From positions 15,208,001 through 15,272,000 of the forward strand of contig NC_030813.1 of NCBI RefSeq assembly GCF_001704415.2: a DNA stretch of 64,000 nt, written 5' to 3'. A program made the position numbers and the translations under genes. The notes under the pieces were generated by a model, which was given only the letters and a program-made list of their open reading frames with translations, searched no databases and had not been told where the DNA came from. The DNA is from Capra hircus (lineage: Eukaryota; Chordata; Mammalia; Artiodactyla; Bovidae). Positions 60,001 to 64,000 of the stretch are shown piece by piece. Position 1 is the first letter of the stretch, and each line of letters opens with the position of its first letter.

Positions 60001-63000
60001 TTTAGATTTTTTTCATGCATCTTGTTATCTTTGATGCTCATTCATGTTAAAGAAAGAAGGACTAAATTGATTATTCTTGGTGTCTTGTATTTAACCCCTC
60101 TACTGTTGAGAAGAGAGGTATATTTTTGAGACAGACTTCTCCGCTGAACAGGAAGTCTGACTAGAGGCTCTGTGTATGTATGAGTGGAGCTGGCAGCTCC
60201 AGCCCATTCATCCTACAAATGCCACGAGGAGGAAAGCTTTTCTCTGAGTGTACCAACCAAATGGAATTCTTAGCTTTCCTCCACTGTTTTAGTCAGTTTG
60301 TTCAGGAAAAAAAAAAAAAGCCCTCTGGGCTTTGCTGGGTCATTGCCAGACTTTTGAGAGCTCTGTGCAGAGGAAAGAATGGCAGTCAGTGAAGGCAAAG
60401 TGGAGGGAGAGGGGTCTGGCTAATGCAATGGTCCTGAGTGCAGACTTCAAATTAACTGCCCTACTTTCAACCTCACTTCTCACTCCTGCCGTCCACTCTG
60501 AGTGCTGACATTGAGCCCAGGCCCATCTAGGGTAGGGGAAATCAGCTTCCACCTCTACTCAAGTCTCTTTTCATCTGGCTGCACCTTCTCAGTTTGTTTT
60601 CTGTCTATATTCCTCCCTCCCTCCCATCTAGGAACTTCAGAGTTCCTCTCTGTTTTCTTTACTTCCCTGAGTTTATTTCTTTTAGTACTTCTATTTCCTT
60701 ATTCAGTCACTTCCGGGAAGAATAAGACTTGCATGCACATGCTCAATCCACCATTTTGAACCCAGAGATGACTAAGCTATTTCTAAATGTCTTTATTTCC
60801 ATAAAGACACTGTGCTTATGAATCAGGTACCGAAGAACAAGTTCTAAATGAATTGCCAGTATTTCCATCAAATTTCTGCTTCCCCTGAAGTACATTATAG
60901 AGTCTTACCCAAAAGCTGAATGTGGCTCAGAAGAATTAGCTCTCGAGTCCAACAGAAAGCGTTTCTGTGTGATGTTCTTCATATTGTTCACATTAAGTAC
61001 AGGGTAACCCATCTGATTGGTCCAGGTGTCCATTACTTCTTTCACTGGGAGATTACTTGCCTAAGATTAAAAAAAATAGAGAATAATCAATCAACAAATA
61101 CGGGAAATAAAAGGATAGAATAATCAGATAAAGAAATGATTGATAAATCATTTGTTAATCAAAGGAATTTTTGAGGATATACTTCTCATTACCTCTTCAA
61201 GTGCTGCCCAGAAATCTGAAGTTTTGGCATTCTCAAATTTGTGTTTTCTCAAGTAATTCTGCATGTGAAAGATAAATATTTCAGAAGTCAATGTTTGCTT
61301 TTTCCATACTTTCACAACATGAGTGAACCTTTCAACAATCTCATTCTAATGTATAATATAGCAAGTATACCTGGAATGAAAATCAAATGATATTCTGTAT
61401 GTAAAACATTTCATAACCTATAAAAACACTGTACAAATAATGATTTATTTGTAAAGTATAAGAAATACTTTTTATTATTAATGAGATAATGTTTTTTTTT
61501 TTATTCTAGTGGAATTGTGAACAGGAGAGGGAAAGTTTAATTTTTTCAGGATATACAATGCAAGGTACTTAAGGACAGTCAAGTGTTCAGCAGACAGTCA
61601 GCAGACTGTAACATTTTTGATCTGGTAGGGGAAAAAGACTCATGATTCTATGATGTTCACTTATTAGTGTTAAACTGTCCACTACCAGCTGTATCCCTTA
61701 CCTTTATTTACACCAGTAGTGTTTTCTCATCTCAGATACTAGATGGCCCCATCACTCATGAGTGGTTTAAGTGATACGCAAAGATAAAAACTGGTAAGCT
61801 TGGCTCTAAGCCAGGGCTCTCAGCAAACTTCTTCCATAAAAAGCTGTAAAGATTTTAAGTGTTGTGAGCAATATAAGTCTCTGTCACAACTACTCAACTC
61901 TGCCTCCATAGCCCCAAAGCAGCCAAGATAATATGTAAGTGAGTAATCGTGGCTGTCTTCCAGTGAAGCATTATTTATGCACTGATATTTGAATTCCATG
62001 CAATGTTCACATGTCATGAAATGTGCTTCTTTTGATTTTTTCCAGCCATTTAAAAATGTAGACATGATTTTCATTTGCAGACCTTACAAAAATGGGTGGT
62101 GGACTGGATTTGGCCCACAAGCTGTAGTAATAATTTGCAGATTTTTGTTCTAAAGAAATGAATATACAGTCTTTGGAATAATAATCATCATGATGATGAT
62201 AATGGATAAACTGGGGAAATTACTCACTTTAAAGTGCAAGCCTTCATTTTTCAAATATTTTTACAATACAGATACAAAATATTTTTAACTAGAAGTTTCC
62301 CCATTTTGTCAGTTCTGGTCCCCAAACCTCTCTGCATATGAGTTTTCAGGGATACTGTGATATCCCTAAAGAAAATTCCTAGTCTTCTAATCTCATAATT
62401 GGGCACTACTTGTGGTTCTCCAGGAAACCTTCCAAAATTCCTACTGTAATCTCTTCTCTGTTATGCTCTAGAATTGTCCTGTTTAAAATATAGATGTCTT
62501 TGATGGAAACAGAACCTTCTTAAGTGGTCTTTGAATCTTCAAAGAAAATAAACCAGTGGTTGACTTTGTACATATCATTTTCACTCTTAAGTTGCTTTAA
62601 CTTTCCAGACGTGCTTTCCTAAGTCATGTTATCTTCTAAATTCCTTTTTTTAGCCATGGAGAGATAAAACAATATTAGCAGGACTGCCCCAAGATACCTG
62701 GGAGAGGGTTGAAAACAGTTTGAAACGCGGCGTTCATGTTTGTTCTTTTGGTTGGTTGCCTGCTCAGCACTGCCACTGGAGGGCAGGCAAAGGAAGGGAG
62801 AGGAAACGAAAGGCACATTTTATCAAATTTCGTTCCAGAGTTTTGTATAGATCATTCTTTCTTAGTAAAATAATTGGATACTTGAAACGGTAATGATTAT
62901 AATCGTAGCTACCTGTTAATGATGATTTTTAGTGAATAGTATCTTCTTAAAATTAATTTAGAGGAACTTCTTTGTATTGTCACAGTTGTCTTGTACTGGG

Positions 63001-63776
63001 AAACATGCAATCTTGGGACTGAAAGGAACGTTAAATACTGTTTTTTGCGACTCTCACATTTTGGGGGTGAAGGAAACTGGTGTCTAAAGAGGAGAAGAGA
63101 TTTGCCTGAGATTACAGTGAAGAGACTTCTGAGTCCTGGATCAGTTTGCGTGGTTCTCATCACTGTTGTTACTGCTTTTTAAATTAGTTCCTTGCTTCTT
63201 CTGAGTGAGAGGATTGCAGCTTATAGGATACTAAAAATAACTAATTTTACCTAGATTAGTGCTTTTGAATATTCTATATTGACATTTTCTTCTTCACTTT
63301 GAAAAATTACAATATAGTCATTCTAGTCAAAAGTTCACGATGACCTAGATCTCTCGATAATGGTCCCTCAGTTGTTACTGGTAAGCACAAAATGAAACAA
63401 AGTGTTTCTACTACTAATATCTTAGGAAGGGAAAGGACATTTCCCAAGCCCTAGCCCTGTAAAGGATATCAAAAATAACAAAGTAATCTGTTAACTTCTC
63501 TGTGAAACTTTGGCTGAGTGACAGTTACAGACCCGATATAGGTAACATACTGTATATGAAATCACTTTTTTTGAGTTTGCAATATTATCTATTCCTGAAC
63601 AAGGAAAGTAAAAGTAAAAGGGGAATTGTCCTTAATTAATCACATATCTTAACATTCACCAGCCACATACCAGTGTAGATTTTAATAGTATTAAAAGTAA
63701 TAAATCATACCTGACATCCTATTTGAAATTTCTCTGGTGTTATCCAGTTTTCAAGCATTCTCAGAATGGAAGCTCC
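17939..63776 (-). CDS. ENPEP: ENPEP, glutamyl aminopeptidase (aminopeptidase A), 3' half, 13 exons
   Basis: Spliced minus-strand gene. CDS parts in transcript order: 63776-63711, 61258-61193, 61060-60909, 50060-49981, 42044-41911, 41783-41728, 32685-32535, 31538-31465, 31355-31251, 31163-30993, 27955-27815, 19160-19082, 18085-17939. All twelve introns are GT-AG and phase is continuous over 1422 nt. Family knowledge: ENPEP is a type II membrane M1 zinc metallopeptidase that removes N-terminal Glu/Asp, for example from angiotensin II, at the surface of kidney, intestinal and vascular cells. Seen here: GASILRMLE, just after the catalytic-Tyr region, through FLKINPDHIGFYRVNYE and the helical C-terminal domain, with many N-x-S/T sites as expected for an ectoenzyme. 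The first ~480 residues, including HExxH, lie outside the window. No frameshift or stop is seen, so the gene appears intact. Exon numbers assume the human 20-exon structure. ENPEP is preferred over ANPEP or LNPEP from remembered similarity; no alignment was run. Confidence 0.95.
18146..18490 (-). other. CpG-enriched ORF block with AATAAA inside ENPEP intron 19
   Basis: Unlike the AT-rich surroundings, 18270-18400 is GC-rich with several CpGs. On the minus strand an 82-codon ATG ORF runs 18490-18242 (begins MSELSVYKTLQTLG, ends SDYQSER), and a polyadenylation hexamer AATAAA follows at 18151-18146. I do not recognise the peptide and no TE family is obvious. No poly(A) run follows the hexamer, so a recent processed pseudogene is not supported. 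It could be an alternative ENPEP terminal exon, an old retrocopy, or chance. Confidence 0.3.
19082..19160 (-). CDS. ENPEP: ENPEP coding exon 19
   Basis: 79 nt, acceptor ttctcttcag|GTA, donor CTGGCAG|gtagga. The peptide is YTLNNRNLGRIVTIAEPF and NTELQLWQ. The Arg in LNNRNLG lies 68 residues from the C terminus. By position it is the probable equivalent of the C-terminal-domain arginine reported for mouse aminopeptidase A (numbered 878) to act with calcium in acidic-substrate preference. That correspondence is inferred, not aligned. Confidence 0.95.
19161..20349. other. ENPEP: ENPEP intron 18, unclassified 3'-most part
   Basis: AT-rich intronic sequence between exon 19 and a Bov-tA. No repeat family, exon or ncRNA recognised. 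Confidence 0.4.
20367..20550 (-). mobile_element. Bov-tA SINE, antisense
   Basis: Bov-A body plus tRNA-like head in reverse complement (gggatcgaacccaggtctcc). Flanked by agccctttcagattggt at 20350-20366 and 20551-20567, the longest clean duplication among the Bov-tA copies here. Confidence 0.92.
20568..21660. other. Unclassified part of ENPEP intron 18
   Basis: Pyrimidine-rich intronic sequence on the plus strand without a recognised family, apart from a GT/AC dinucleotide tract at 21527-21567. Confidence 0.35.
21527..21567. repeat. Alternating purine-pyrimidine tract
   Basis: tgtgtgtata … tatacacacac: a (TG)n/(CA)n pair with 9-bp complementary arms gtgtgtata and tatacacac. Confidence 0.7.
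21661..22630 (-). mobile_element. BovB 3' part, antisense, interrupted by a SINE
   Basis: 3' end at 21661 (cagtcagttcagtggatcag), C-terminal coding part on the minus strand (TADGDCSHEIKRRLLLGRKA; NNLRYADDTTLMAESKEELK), and a short remainder after the SINE (attctgcatataagctgaat). Confidence 0.9.
22509..22603 (+). mobile_element. Bov-A fragment, sense, inside BovB
   Basis: gagcctggtgggctgccgtc … gacacgactgaagtgact followed by an (AGC)n end. 5'-truncated. Confidence 0.8.
23780..24044 (+). mobile_element. BovB 3'-end insertion in L1, 12-bp target duplication
   Basis: Sense BovB 3' end from atgatgctgaagctgaagct to the gaactgaactgaa terminus. ctgataatgagt occurs at 23768-23779 and 24045-24056. 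Confidence 0.92.
24616..24707 (+). mobile_element. Bov-A fragment, sense, inside L1
   Basis: catggatggaggagcctggt … cagacatgactgaagtgac and a terminal (AGC)n. L1 sequence continues on both sides. Confidence 0.8.
25015..25628 (+). repeat. L2 LINE fragment, split by a Bov-tA
   Basis: Typical L2 3' text: tcagctcagtcatcactccc … agactctaaactccatgaaa … catagtatatgctccataac. The Bov-tA at 25270-25475 lies inside it. Confidence 0.65.
25270..25475 (+). mobile_element. Bov-tA SINE, sense
   Basis: tRNA-like head (ggcttctctggtggctcaga … ggtttgatccctgggtt) and Bov-A body ending gaacatgactgaatgac. Confidence 0.9.
25640..26010 (+). mobile_element. Old L1 3'-end fragment, sense (tentative)
   Basis: Text of the ORF2/3'UTR passage of old L1s: tttaactcagcagtattgct, gatgttcactagtacattaa, tatccaacagatggagatta. 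Diverged. Confidence 0.5.
26011..27335. other. Unclassified AT-rich part of ENPEP intron 18
   Basis: Very AT-rich. 26210-26520 may be an old L1 or DNA element but I cannot name it. No coding or RNA signal. Confidence 0.35.
27336..27545 (-). mobile_element. Bov-tA SINE, antisense
   Basis: tgtgcttagttgctcggtca … gggatcaaacctgggtctcc … gagctacagagaaattcc. A further ~25-base SINE-head fragment in sense follows (gggcttctctgatgactcag at 27546). Confidence 0.88.
27815..27955 (-). CDS. ENPEP: ENPEP coding exon 18
   Basis: 141 nt, acceptor cttttag|GTA, donor CAACAG|gtgagg. It encodes YLDLLKDSNLIKTQDVFTVI, QYISYNSYGKTMAWNWIQ and LNWEYLVN, helices of domain IV. W.W...NW..L is the conserved late motif of M1 C-terminal domains. 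Both ends split Arg codons (AG|G). Confidence 0.95.
28360..28690 (-). mobile_element. CHR-type tRNA SINE, antisense, in intron 17
   Basis: Reverse complement of CHR-2: ggctgtgctgagtcttcgtt … gcaggggctactctctagtt … gtggtccatgagcttagctg. Confidence 0.82.
28725..29100 (+). mobile_element. BovB 3'-end fragment, sense
   Basis: Runs from ttgatgcttttgaactgtgg to the terminal gagcgactgaactgaag; 5'-truncated. Confidence 0.88.
29354..29571 (+). mobile_element. Bov-tA SINE, sense
   Basis: Head gcttcccaggtggaacggtg, body to gggcataactgaacacgcac. Short duplication ggcatcta at 29346-29353 and 29572-29579. Confidence 0.88.
29800..29960 (+). repeat. L2 3'-end fragment (tentative)
   Basis: aacctataagtttctcaagg … taagtgttggttaaatgaat resembles the L2 terminus. 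Confidence 0.45.
30083..30293 (-). mobile_element. Bov-tA SINE, antisense
   Basis: Bov-A body and tRNA head in reverse complement. Target duplication tgtatcttttga at 30071-30082 and 30294-30305. Confidence 0.92.
30306..30992. other. Unclassified part of ENPEP intron 17
   Basis: No recognised repeat, ORF or RNA gene between the Bov-tA and exon 17. Confidence 0.4.
30993..31163 (-). CDS. ENPEP: ENPEP coding exon 17
   Basis: 171 nt, acceptor cttctag|TCT, donor GTCAAG|gtaagt. The peptide reads LPVNLRLLVYRYGMQNSGNE, then TSWNYTLEQYQKTSLAQEKE and KLLYGLASVKNVTLLS, with a split Arg at the end. The (Y)..A/EK..LL.GLA segment is typical of the ERAP1-C-like helical domain. NYT and NVT are sequons. Confidence 0.95.
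31251..31355 (-). CDS. ENPEP: ENPEP coding exon 16
   Basis: 105 nt, acceptor tttcttag|A, donor GTAAG|gtgact. The frame gives LLRASVLGLACKTGDSDAL and NNASRLFQEWLTGTV, then a split Ser. LR..VL..AC..GD is a conserved repeat helix of domain IV; NAS is a sequon. Flanked by two very short introns (109 nt before, 87 nt after). Confidence 0.94.
31465..31538 (-). CDS. ENPEP: ENPEP coding exon 15, weak donor
   Basis: 74 nt, acceptor tatttcag|AAA. The peptide is KYFRDQVKPIADFLGW then NDVGDHLT and a split Lys. Codon continuity with exon 16 (ACA AA|A TTA) fixes the donor as CACAAA|gttatt, which departs from consensus at the last exon base and at intron +3 and +5. No better GT is seen nearby. The intron to exon 16 is 109 nt. 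Confidence 0.9.
31539..32534. other. ENPEP intron 14, no recognised element
   Basis: 996-nt AT-rich intron with no repeat I can name, in contrast to the repeat-filled larger introns. Confidence 0.45.
32535..32685 (-). CDS. ENPEP: ENPEP coding exon 14
   Basis: 151 nt, acceptor ctttcttag|A, donor GAG|gtaatg. After completing the split Arg it reads AQLLTYKEALNLTKYLKEEK, then YLPWQRVISAVTYIISMFED and DKELYPLIE. The Y(L)PW motif typical of helical-domain M1 proteins is present and NLT is a sequon. It ends on a codon boundary. Confidence 0.95.
32966..33176 (+). mobile_element. L1 3'-end insertion, 17-bp target duplication
   Basis: Ruminant L1 3' UTR in sense (cgccagtctaggttcgatac … gtggcggattcatgtcaatg … ccaatacagtattgtaaag) with an A-rich tail. 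aaaacaaaagccattta occurs at 32949-32965 and 33177-33193. Confidence 0.93.
33396..33661 (+). mobile_element. Bov-A2 dimeric SINE, sense
   Basis: Two Bov-A units joined by ttcacttttcactttc, ending in a short (AGC)n tract. No clear target duplication. Confidence 0.9.
33662..34145. other. Unclassified part of ENPEP intron 13
   Basis: AT-rich, nothing recognised. Confidence 0.4.
34146..34550 (-). mobile_element. BovB 3' end, antisense
   Basis: Terminal ttcagtcactcagttgtgtc at 34150 and the 3' region up to ttcaaaagcatcaattcttc; 5'-truncated near 34550. Confidence 0.9.
34905..35291. repeat. (TA)n-rich microsatellite, ~390 bp
   Basis: Almost only A and T, built from tatata and aaatactatatata units with many self-complementary stretches. 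A Bov-tA lies at its right edge. Confidence 0.95.
35292..35498 (+). mobile_element. Bov-tA SINE, sense, at the edge of the (TA)n tract
   Basis: Head cttccctggtggctcagacg, body to gagcgacttcactttc. Duplication actatatattta at 35280-35291 and 35499-35510, so the (TA)n end was the target. Confidence 0.93.
35763..35925 (+). repeat. MER5A-like hAT non-autonomous element
   Basis: aggttcatgattctcaagtt … gactcagtaggtctggtata … tcacaagttcccagcaatgc … gggaccatgtgtgaagaatc matches the MER5A layout. Confidence 0.75.
36090..36340 (+). mobile_element. Possible LTR fragment (tentative)
   Basis: Pyrimidine-rich sequence with cttctctcaataaaccacgt near 36278-36297 followed by a short U5-like stretch ending in CA resembles a retroviral-type LTR poly(A) region. 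No flanking ERV genes are seen. Family not identified. Confidence 0.3.
36345..37584. other. Unclassified, relatively GC-richer block of intron 13
   Basis: No TE family recognised with confidence. Opposed ORFs of about 60-76 codons at 36523-36773 show no known motif. Confidence 0.35.
37585..37715 (+). mobile_element. Bov-tA 3' part, sense
   Basis: gaaggaaatgcctacccact … ggcacgactgagcaacta; tRNA head missing. Confidence 0.85.
37716..39047. other. Unclassified block with a 149-codon minus-strand ORF
   Basis: The minus ORF at 38469-38020 starts MLKTRSKNSPSHSE and has a hydrophobic Leu-rich middle (LLLLTMLPLIL). I recognise no family and see no splice context. GC content is higher than the surrounding intron. 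Confidence 0.3.
39048..39083. repeat. Overlapping inverted repeats
   Basis: Perfect 20-bp palindrome aaagatattataatatcttt (39051-39070), and 10-bp arms ctgtaaagat / atctttacag spanning 39048-39083. Confidence 0.85.
39190..39320 (-). mobile_element. CHR-type SINE fragment, antisense
   Basis: After a T-run: ttggccacaccatgcagctt … gaccagggattgaacccatg … ataaccactgcacttccagg, the reverse complement of the tRNA-like head. Confidence 0.7.
39561..39755 (-). mobile_element. Bov-tA SINE, antisense
   Basis: Bov-A body with tRNA head at the right. Duplication aaatgcttcttt at 39549-39560 and 39756-39767. Confidence 0.92.
39825..40010 (-). repeat. MIR SINE, antisense
   Basis: ccattttactaataaggaaa … cagagacaagttaagaaact … caaggttatacagagccagg is the reverse complement of the MIR core. 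Confidence 0.7.
40100..40290. repeat. Ancient LINE-type fragment (L2/CR1 class, tentative)
   Basis: catctaccaggggccaggca … aggagctggggataaaatga … accttcatgaaacttataat follows a widespread old mammalian repeat pattern; family name uncertain. Confidence 0.5.
40342..40616 (-). mobile_element. Bov-A2 dimeric SINE, antisense
   Basis: (GCT)n start, dimer with linker, duplication aggggaact at 40333-40341 and 40617-40625. Confidence 0.93.
41010..41330 (+). mobile_element. L1 3'-end fragment, sense
   Basis: Same family as 32966-33176 but longer on its 5' side (gggagaatggcatttgaaac … cgccagtctaggttcgatac) with an A-rich tail. Confidence 0.9.
41728..41783 (-). CDS. ENPEP: ENPEP coding exon 13
   Basis: 56 nt, acceptor cttcccag|GAC, donor GGCACG|gtaggt. 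The peptide is DFSSADRASFIDDAFALA plus the first two bases of Arg. The R..(L/F)IDDAF.LA motif opens the helical C-terminal domain IV of M1 aminopeptidases. Intron 12, to exon 12, is only 127 nt, while intron 13 on the other side is about 9 kb. Confidence 0.93.
41911..42044 (-). CDS. ENPEP: ENPEP coding exon 12
   Basis: 134 nt, acceptor ctaccacag|GAA, donor CACACG|gtaaga. It encodes ITLESTLSGNAFLKINP, DHIGFYRVNYEVSTW and ATNLSINHT. The (L)K.N....GFYRVNYE block is one of the most diagnostic M1 aminopeptidase signatures outside the active site. NLS and NHT are sequons. The upstream split Gly codon is completed here and the exon ends at a codon boundary. Confidence 0.95.
42250..42286. repeat. Perfect 15-bp hairpin in intron 11
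   Basis: attacagggcactta (42250-42264), 7-base loop, taagtgccctgtaat (42272-42286). A second pair, aagaaataat (42242-42251) and attatttctt (42299-42308), extends the stem after a 12-base bulge. It lies about 205 nt upstream of ENPEP exon 12 on the transcript. Confidence 0.9.
42885..43060 (+). mobile_element. BovB 3'-end fragment, sense
   Basis: ggcaggaggagaaggggtca … atggagtctcaaagagctgg … ggaactgaactcc. Confidence 0.82.
43061..43939. other. Unclassified part of intron 11
   Basis: Opposed ORFs at 43415-43660 (+) and 43471-43770 (-) show no motif. No named repeat seen. Confidence 0.35.
43940..44190 (+). repeat. MIR SINE
   Basis: ctgacttactagctgtgtga … cacttgacctctctgtgtct … ggctattgtgaagattaaat, nearly full-length MIR. 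Confidence 0.85.
44191..47269. other. Mostly unclassified part of intron 11
   Basis: Contains a (TC)n run at about 45715-45735 and two weak old-LINE-like patches (near 46200-46300 and 46840-46960). Apart from those I recognise nothing. ORFs up to 112 codons lack coding features. Confidence 0.35.
47270..47400 (+). repeat. L2 3'-end fragment
   Basis: cctgtgtctggcccattagt … gtgctcagtaaatacttgtt, the L2 terminal pattern. Confidence 0.6.
48053..48386 (+). mobile_element. CHR-type tRNA SINE, sense
   Basis: gggcttccctggtggcttag … ggagacacaggttggatccg … gaagacccagcacagccaag. Duplication aaaatcacaaa at 48042-48052 and 48387-48397. Confidence 0.9.
48398..48935 (+). mobile_element. Old L1 (L1M-type) 3' end, sense
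   Basis: gtttatagaaatattcataa … gatgaatttgaaaacaagct … ttgtatctcaataaagcta, the typical old L1 terminus. Confidence 0.8.
48936..49980. other. Intron 11 sequence near exon 11, simple repeats
   Basis: Includes a (GGAT)n patch at about 49437-49465 and a polypurine stretch at about 49643-49697. Otherwise unclassified. Confidence 0.5.
49981..50060 (-). CDS. ENPEP: ENPEP coding exon 11
   Basis: 80 nt, acceptor aaactag|TTA, donor GGAG|gtaaat. The frame gives (G)YTWNIPVKWTEDD and LYNRSETG. WxIPV.W is the conserved beta-strand of domain III in M1 enzymes; NRS is a glycosylation sequon. The exon starts with the last base of a split Gly codon and ends with the first base of another. The acceptor polypyrimidine tract is poor (an A-rich ttttaaaaaactag), but phase and homology support it. 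Confidence 0.92.
50061..52116. other. Unclassified part of ENPEP intron 10
   Basis: No named repeat. 51100-51640 is GC-richer with overlapping plus-strand ORFs of about 67-90 codons and no motif; an old LTR is possible but not supported. Confidence 0.3.
52117..52330 (-). mobile_element. Bov-tA SINE, antisense
   Basis: gcttaattgctcagtcgtgt … ggcagagtctttactgtctg … ggccaccagggaagccc, inserted in an (AT)n patch. Confidence 0.9.
52361..52445 (+). mobile_element. L1 3'-tail fragment, sense
   Basis: gttgtatggcagaaaccaac … ctccaattaaaaaataag, a short ruminant L1 terminus. Confidence 0.65.
52924..53198 (+). mobile_element. Bov-A2 dimeric SINE, sense
   Basis: Dimer with ttcacttttcactttc linker and (AGC)n end. 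Near-identical flanks atgatctagcttt (52911-52923) and atgatttagcttt (53199-53211). Confidence 0.92.
53520..53735 (+). mobile_element. Bov-tA SINE, sense, followed by an L1-tail piece
   Basis: Head gacttccctggtggctcaga, body cut short after catggacagataagcctg, then ctccaattaaaataaatg of L1-tail type. Confidence 0.75.
53898..54097 (+). repeat. Diverged ~190-bp repeat, copy 1
   Basis: Shares order and text with 55736-55925: atcagtgga…, …actactgtgaaa…, …gaaagaaatat…ttttaaaaatttta…, …agcagtattaaa…, …gccaatct…, …gctagaacat…, …ttatggtta. Same orientation. Family not recognised. Confidence 0.6.
54711..54937 (-). mobile_element. Bov-A2 SINE, antisense, truncated
   Basis: (GCT)n start, first unit, linker and part of the second unit; ends abruptly at caggctcctccat. 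Confidence 0.88.
55070..55560 (+). repeat. L2 fragment followed by MIR
   Basis: 55070-55375 follows the L2 3' pattern (ccttaaattccttgaatttg … cttcctctccagctttatct). 55380-55560 is MIR-like (ctgcattcaaattgaggatc … gtgcaaccttaaataagctg). Confidence 0.55.
55736..55925 (+). repeat. Diverged ~190-bp repeat, copy 2
   Basis: Direct-orientation partner of 53898-54097: atcagtggaca, aattactgtgaaa, gagagaaatgtttctaaa, agcagtattaaaatgggcca, ttgctggaacata, ttacggtta. The ends of similarity are abrupt in both copies. Confidence 0.6.
55926..56654. other. Unclassified part of intron 10
   Basis: A possible MIR-like patch just after copy 2; no other feature. Confidence 0.35.
56655..57475 (-). mobile_element. 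L1 3' part, antisense
   Basis: 3' UTR in reverse complement (tataattgacttacaatgtc … cctgtgctatacagtaggcc), then ORF2 end (gaacattggggtccatgtgt, cccaccaacagcgtaagag). Older than the 22870 copy. Confidence 0.85.
57705..57890 (+). mobile_element. Bov-tA SINE, sense
   Basis: Head ggtttctctgatagctcagt, body to cggacacaactgagggactt, with an internal deletion. Confidence 0.85.
57891..59379. other. Mostly unclassified part of intron 10
   Basis: A ~50-base SINE-head fragment at about 58887-58935 (ggtttccctggtagctcagt) and T-runs near 58610 and 58985. Otherwise nothing recognised. Confidence 0.35.
59380..60770 (-). mobile_element. Possible ancient LINE (L1/HAL1-like), antisense
   Basis: ttggtctattaatttctttg … ttattgagatgggtttattg … gctcaatccaccattttgaa recall old L1/HAL1 text in reverse complement. 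Identification uncertain. Confidence 0.3.
60909..61060 (-). CDS. ENPEP: ENPEP coding exon 10
   Basis: 152 nt, acceptor aatcttag|GCA, donor TTTTGG|gtaaga. It encodes PVKEVMDTWTNQMGYPVLNV, the hallmark VM.TWT.Q.GYPV segment of M1 aminopeptidases at the passage from catalytic domain II into beta-sandwich domain III. Two N-glycosylation sequons follow (NIT in KNITQKR, NSS in RANSSEP). It ends two bases into a Gly codon completed by exon 11. Confidence 0.94.
61193..61258 (-). CDS. ENPEP: ENPEP coding exon 9
   Basis: 22 whole codons, acceptor catgcag|AAT and donor GAG|gtaatg. The peptide starts NYLRKHKFENA and carries KTSDFWAALEE, the late-catalytic-domain segment conserved in M1 enzymes (the ANPEP counterpart also has a DLW/FWxxLxE pattern). 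Phase 0 at both ends. Intron 9 behind it is only 132 nt. Confidence 0.93.
61259..61807. other. Unclassified part of intron 8
   Basis: AT-rich, T-run near 61490; nothing recognised. Confidence 0.4.
61808..62150 (+). repeat. Ancient MER-class DNA-transposon-like repeat
   Basis: ctctgtcacaactactcaac, cgtggctgtcttccagtgaa, ggatttggcccacaagctgt match a widespread mammalian repeat whose name I cannot give with certainty. Confidence 0.55.
62151..63710. other. Unclassified part of intron 8
   Basis: No named repeat or coding signal; a short atcatcatgatgat palindrome near 62184. Confidence 0.4.
63711..63776 (-). CDS. ENPEP: ENPEP coding exon 8 (numbering inferred)
   Basis: 22 whole codons between acceptor catag|GGA and donor CAG|gtatga. 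The peptide starts GASILRMLENW and ends FQIGCQ. In M1 aminopeptidases the transition-state tyrosine lies a few residues before this GAS(V/I)LRML motif, so it should sit at the end of the preceding exon, which is not in the window. This exon therefore begins directly behind the active site, in the helical part of the thermolysin-like domain. Phase 0 at both ends. Confidence 0.93.
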
Positions 63777-64000
63777 CTATGATGTAAAAGAATGGCAAGT
63801 AAAACTAATAGAGGATATACAAAAGAAACAAATATCAGTGATCTCTATTAGGACTAGTATCTCATGACCATATTTGTGGGATAATGTCTTCAAGATGACT
63901 CTGCTAAATGGTTGTCAATCTGTGATTCTAGGGTGAAAATACCATCTGGCATACCTCTATATCTATGCTTCTAAAATAACTAAAAGGCAGGAAGAAAAGG
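63777..64000. other. ENPEP: ENPEP intron 7 (partial)
   Basis: Sequence upstream of exon 8 on the transcript. The expected preceding exon, with the catalytic tyrosine, is not within these 224 bases. Confidence 0.6.

Overview
The window is mammalian nuclear DNA from a bovid ruminant. The evidence is its repeat content: BovB (RTE) LINEs, tRNA-headed Bov-tA SINEs, dimeric Bov-A2 SINEs, ruminant L1 3' ends and CHR-type cetartiodactyl SINEs, all interspersed with old mammalian MIR, L2 and MER5-type fragments. Together these fill a large part of the sequence. Species (cow, yak, bison, buffalo, sheep, goat) cannot be decided from the text alone. There are no bacterial, organellar or free viral genes.

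One protein-coding gene is recognisable. It is the 3' half of ENPEP (glutamyl aminopeptidase, aminopeptidase A), read on the minus strand from about 63776 down to a TAA stop at 17939-17941. Thirteen coding exons were assembled by eye from splice sites and protein similarity. They total 1422 nt (473 residues plus stop) with continuous reading phase across all twelve introns. If the exon count matches the 20-exon human gene they are exons 8 to 20. They encode the end of the M1 zinc-peptidase catalytic domain, the beta-rich domain III and the helical C-terminal domain. The 5' half (cytoplasmic tail, membrane anchor, HExxH zinc site and catalytic tyrosine) lies beyond the right edge. A candidate 3' UTR ends near an AATAAA at 17311-17316 (minus).

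Layout: 1-17300 is 3' flank of ENPEP, almost entirely nested BovB, L1 and SINE sequence with a few unclassified islands. 17300-19160 holds the last two coding exons and the 3' UTR. 19161-27814 is intron 18 with antisense BovB and L1. 27815-32685 is a compact cluster of five exons. 32686-41727 is intron 13 with an L1 3' end, a long (TA)n tract, MER5A-like and LTR-like sequence and an unclassified block. 41728-42044 holds two exons, 42045-49980 is intron 11, 49981-50060 one exon, and 50061-60908 is intron 10 with a diverged pair of ~190-bp repeats. 60909-63776 carries three exons.

I found no convincing undescribed biological system. The points most worth a second look are a CpG-enriched block with a minus-strand ORF and polyadenylation signal inside the last ENPEP intron, a diverged repeat pair in intron 10 that I cannot assign to a family, a very weak splice donor at exon 15, a 15-bp perfect hairpin upstream of exon 12, and a BovB copy with an inverted 5' end and nested insertions.
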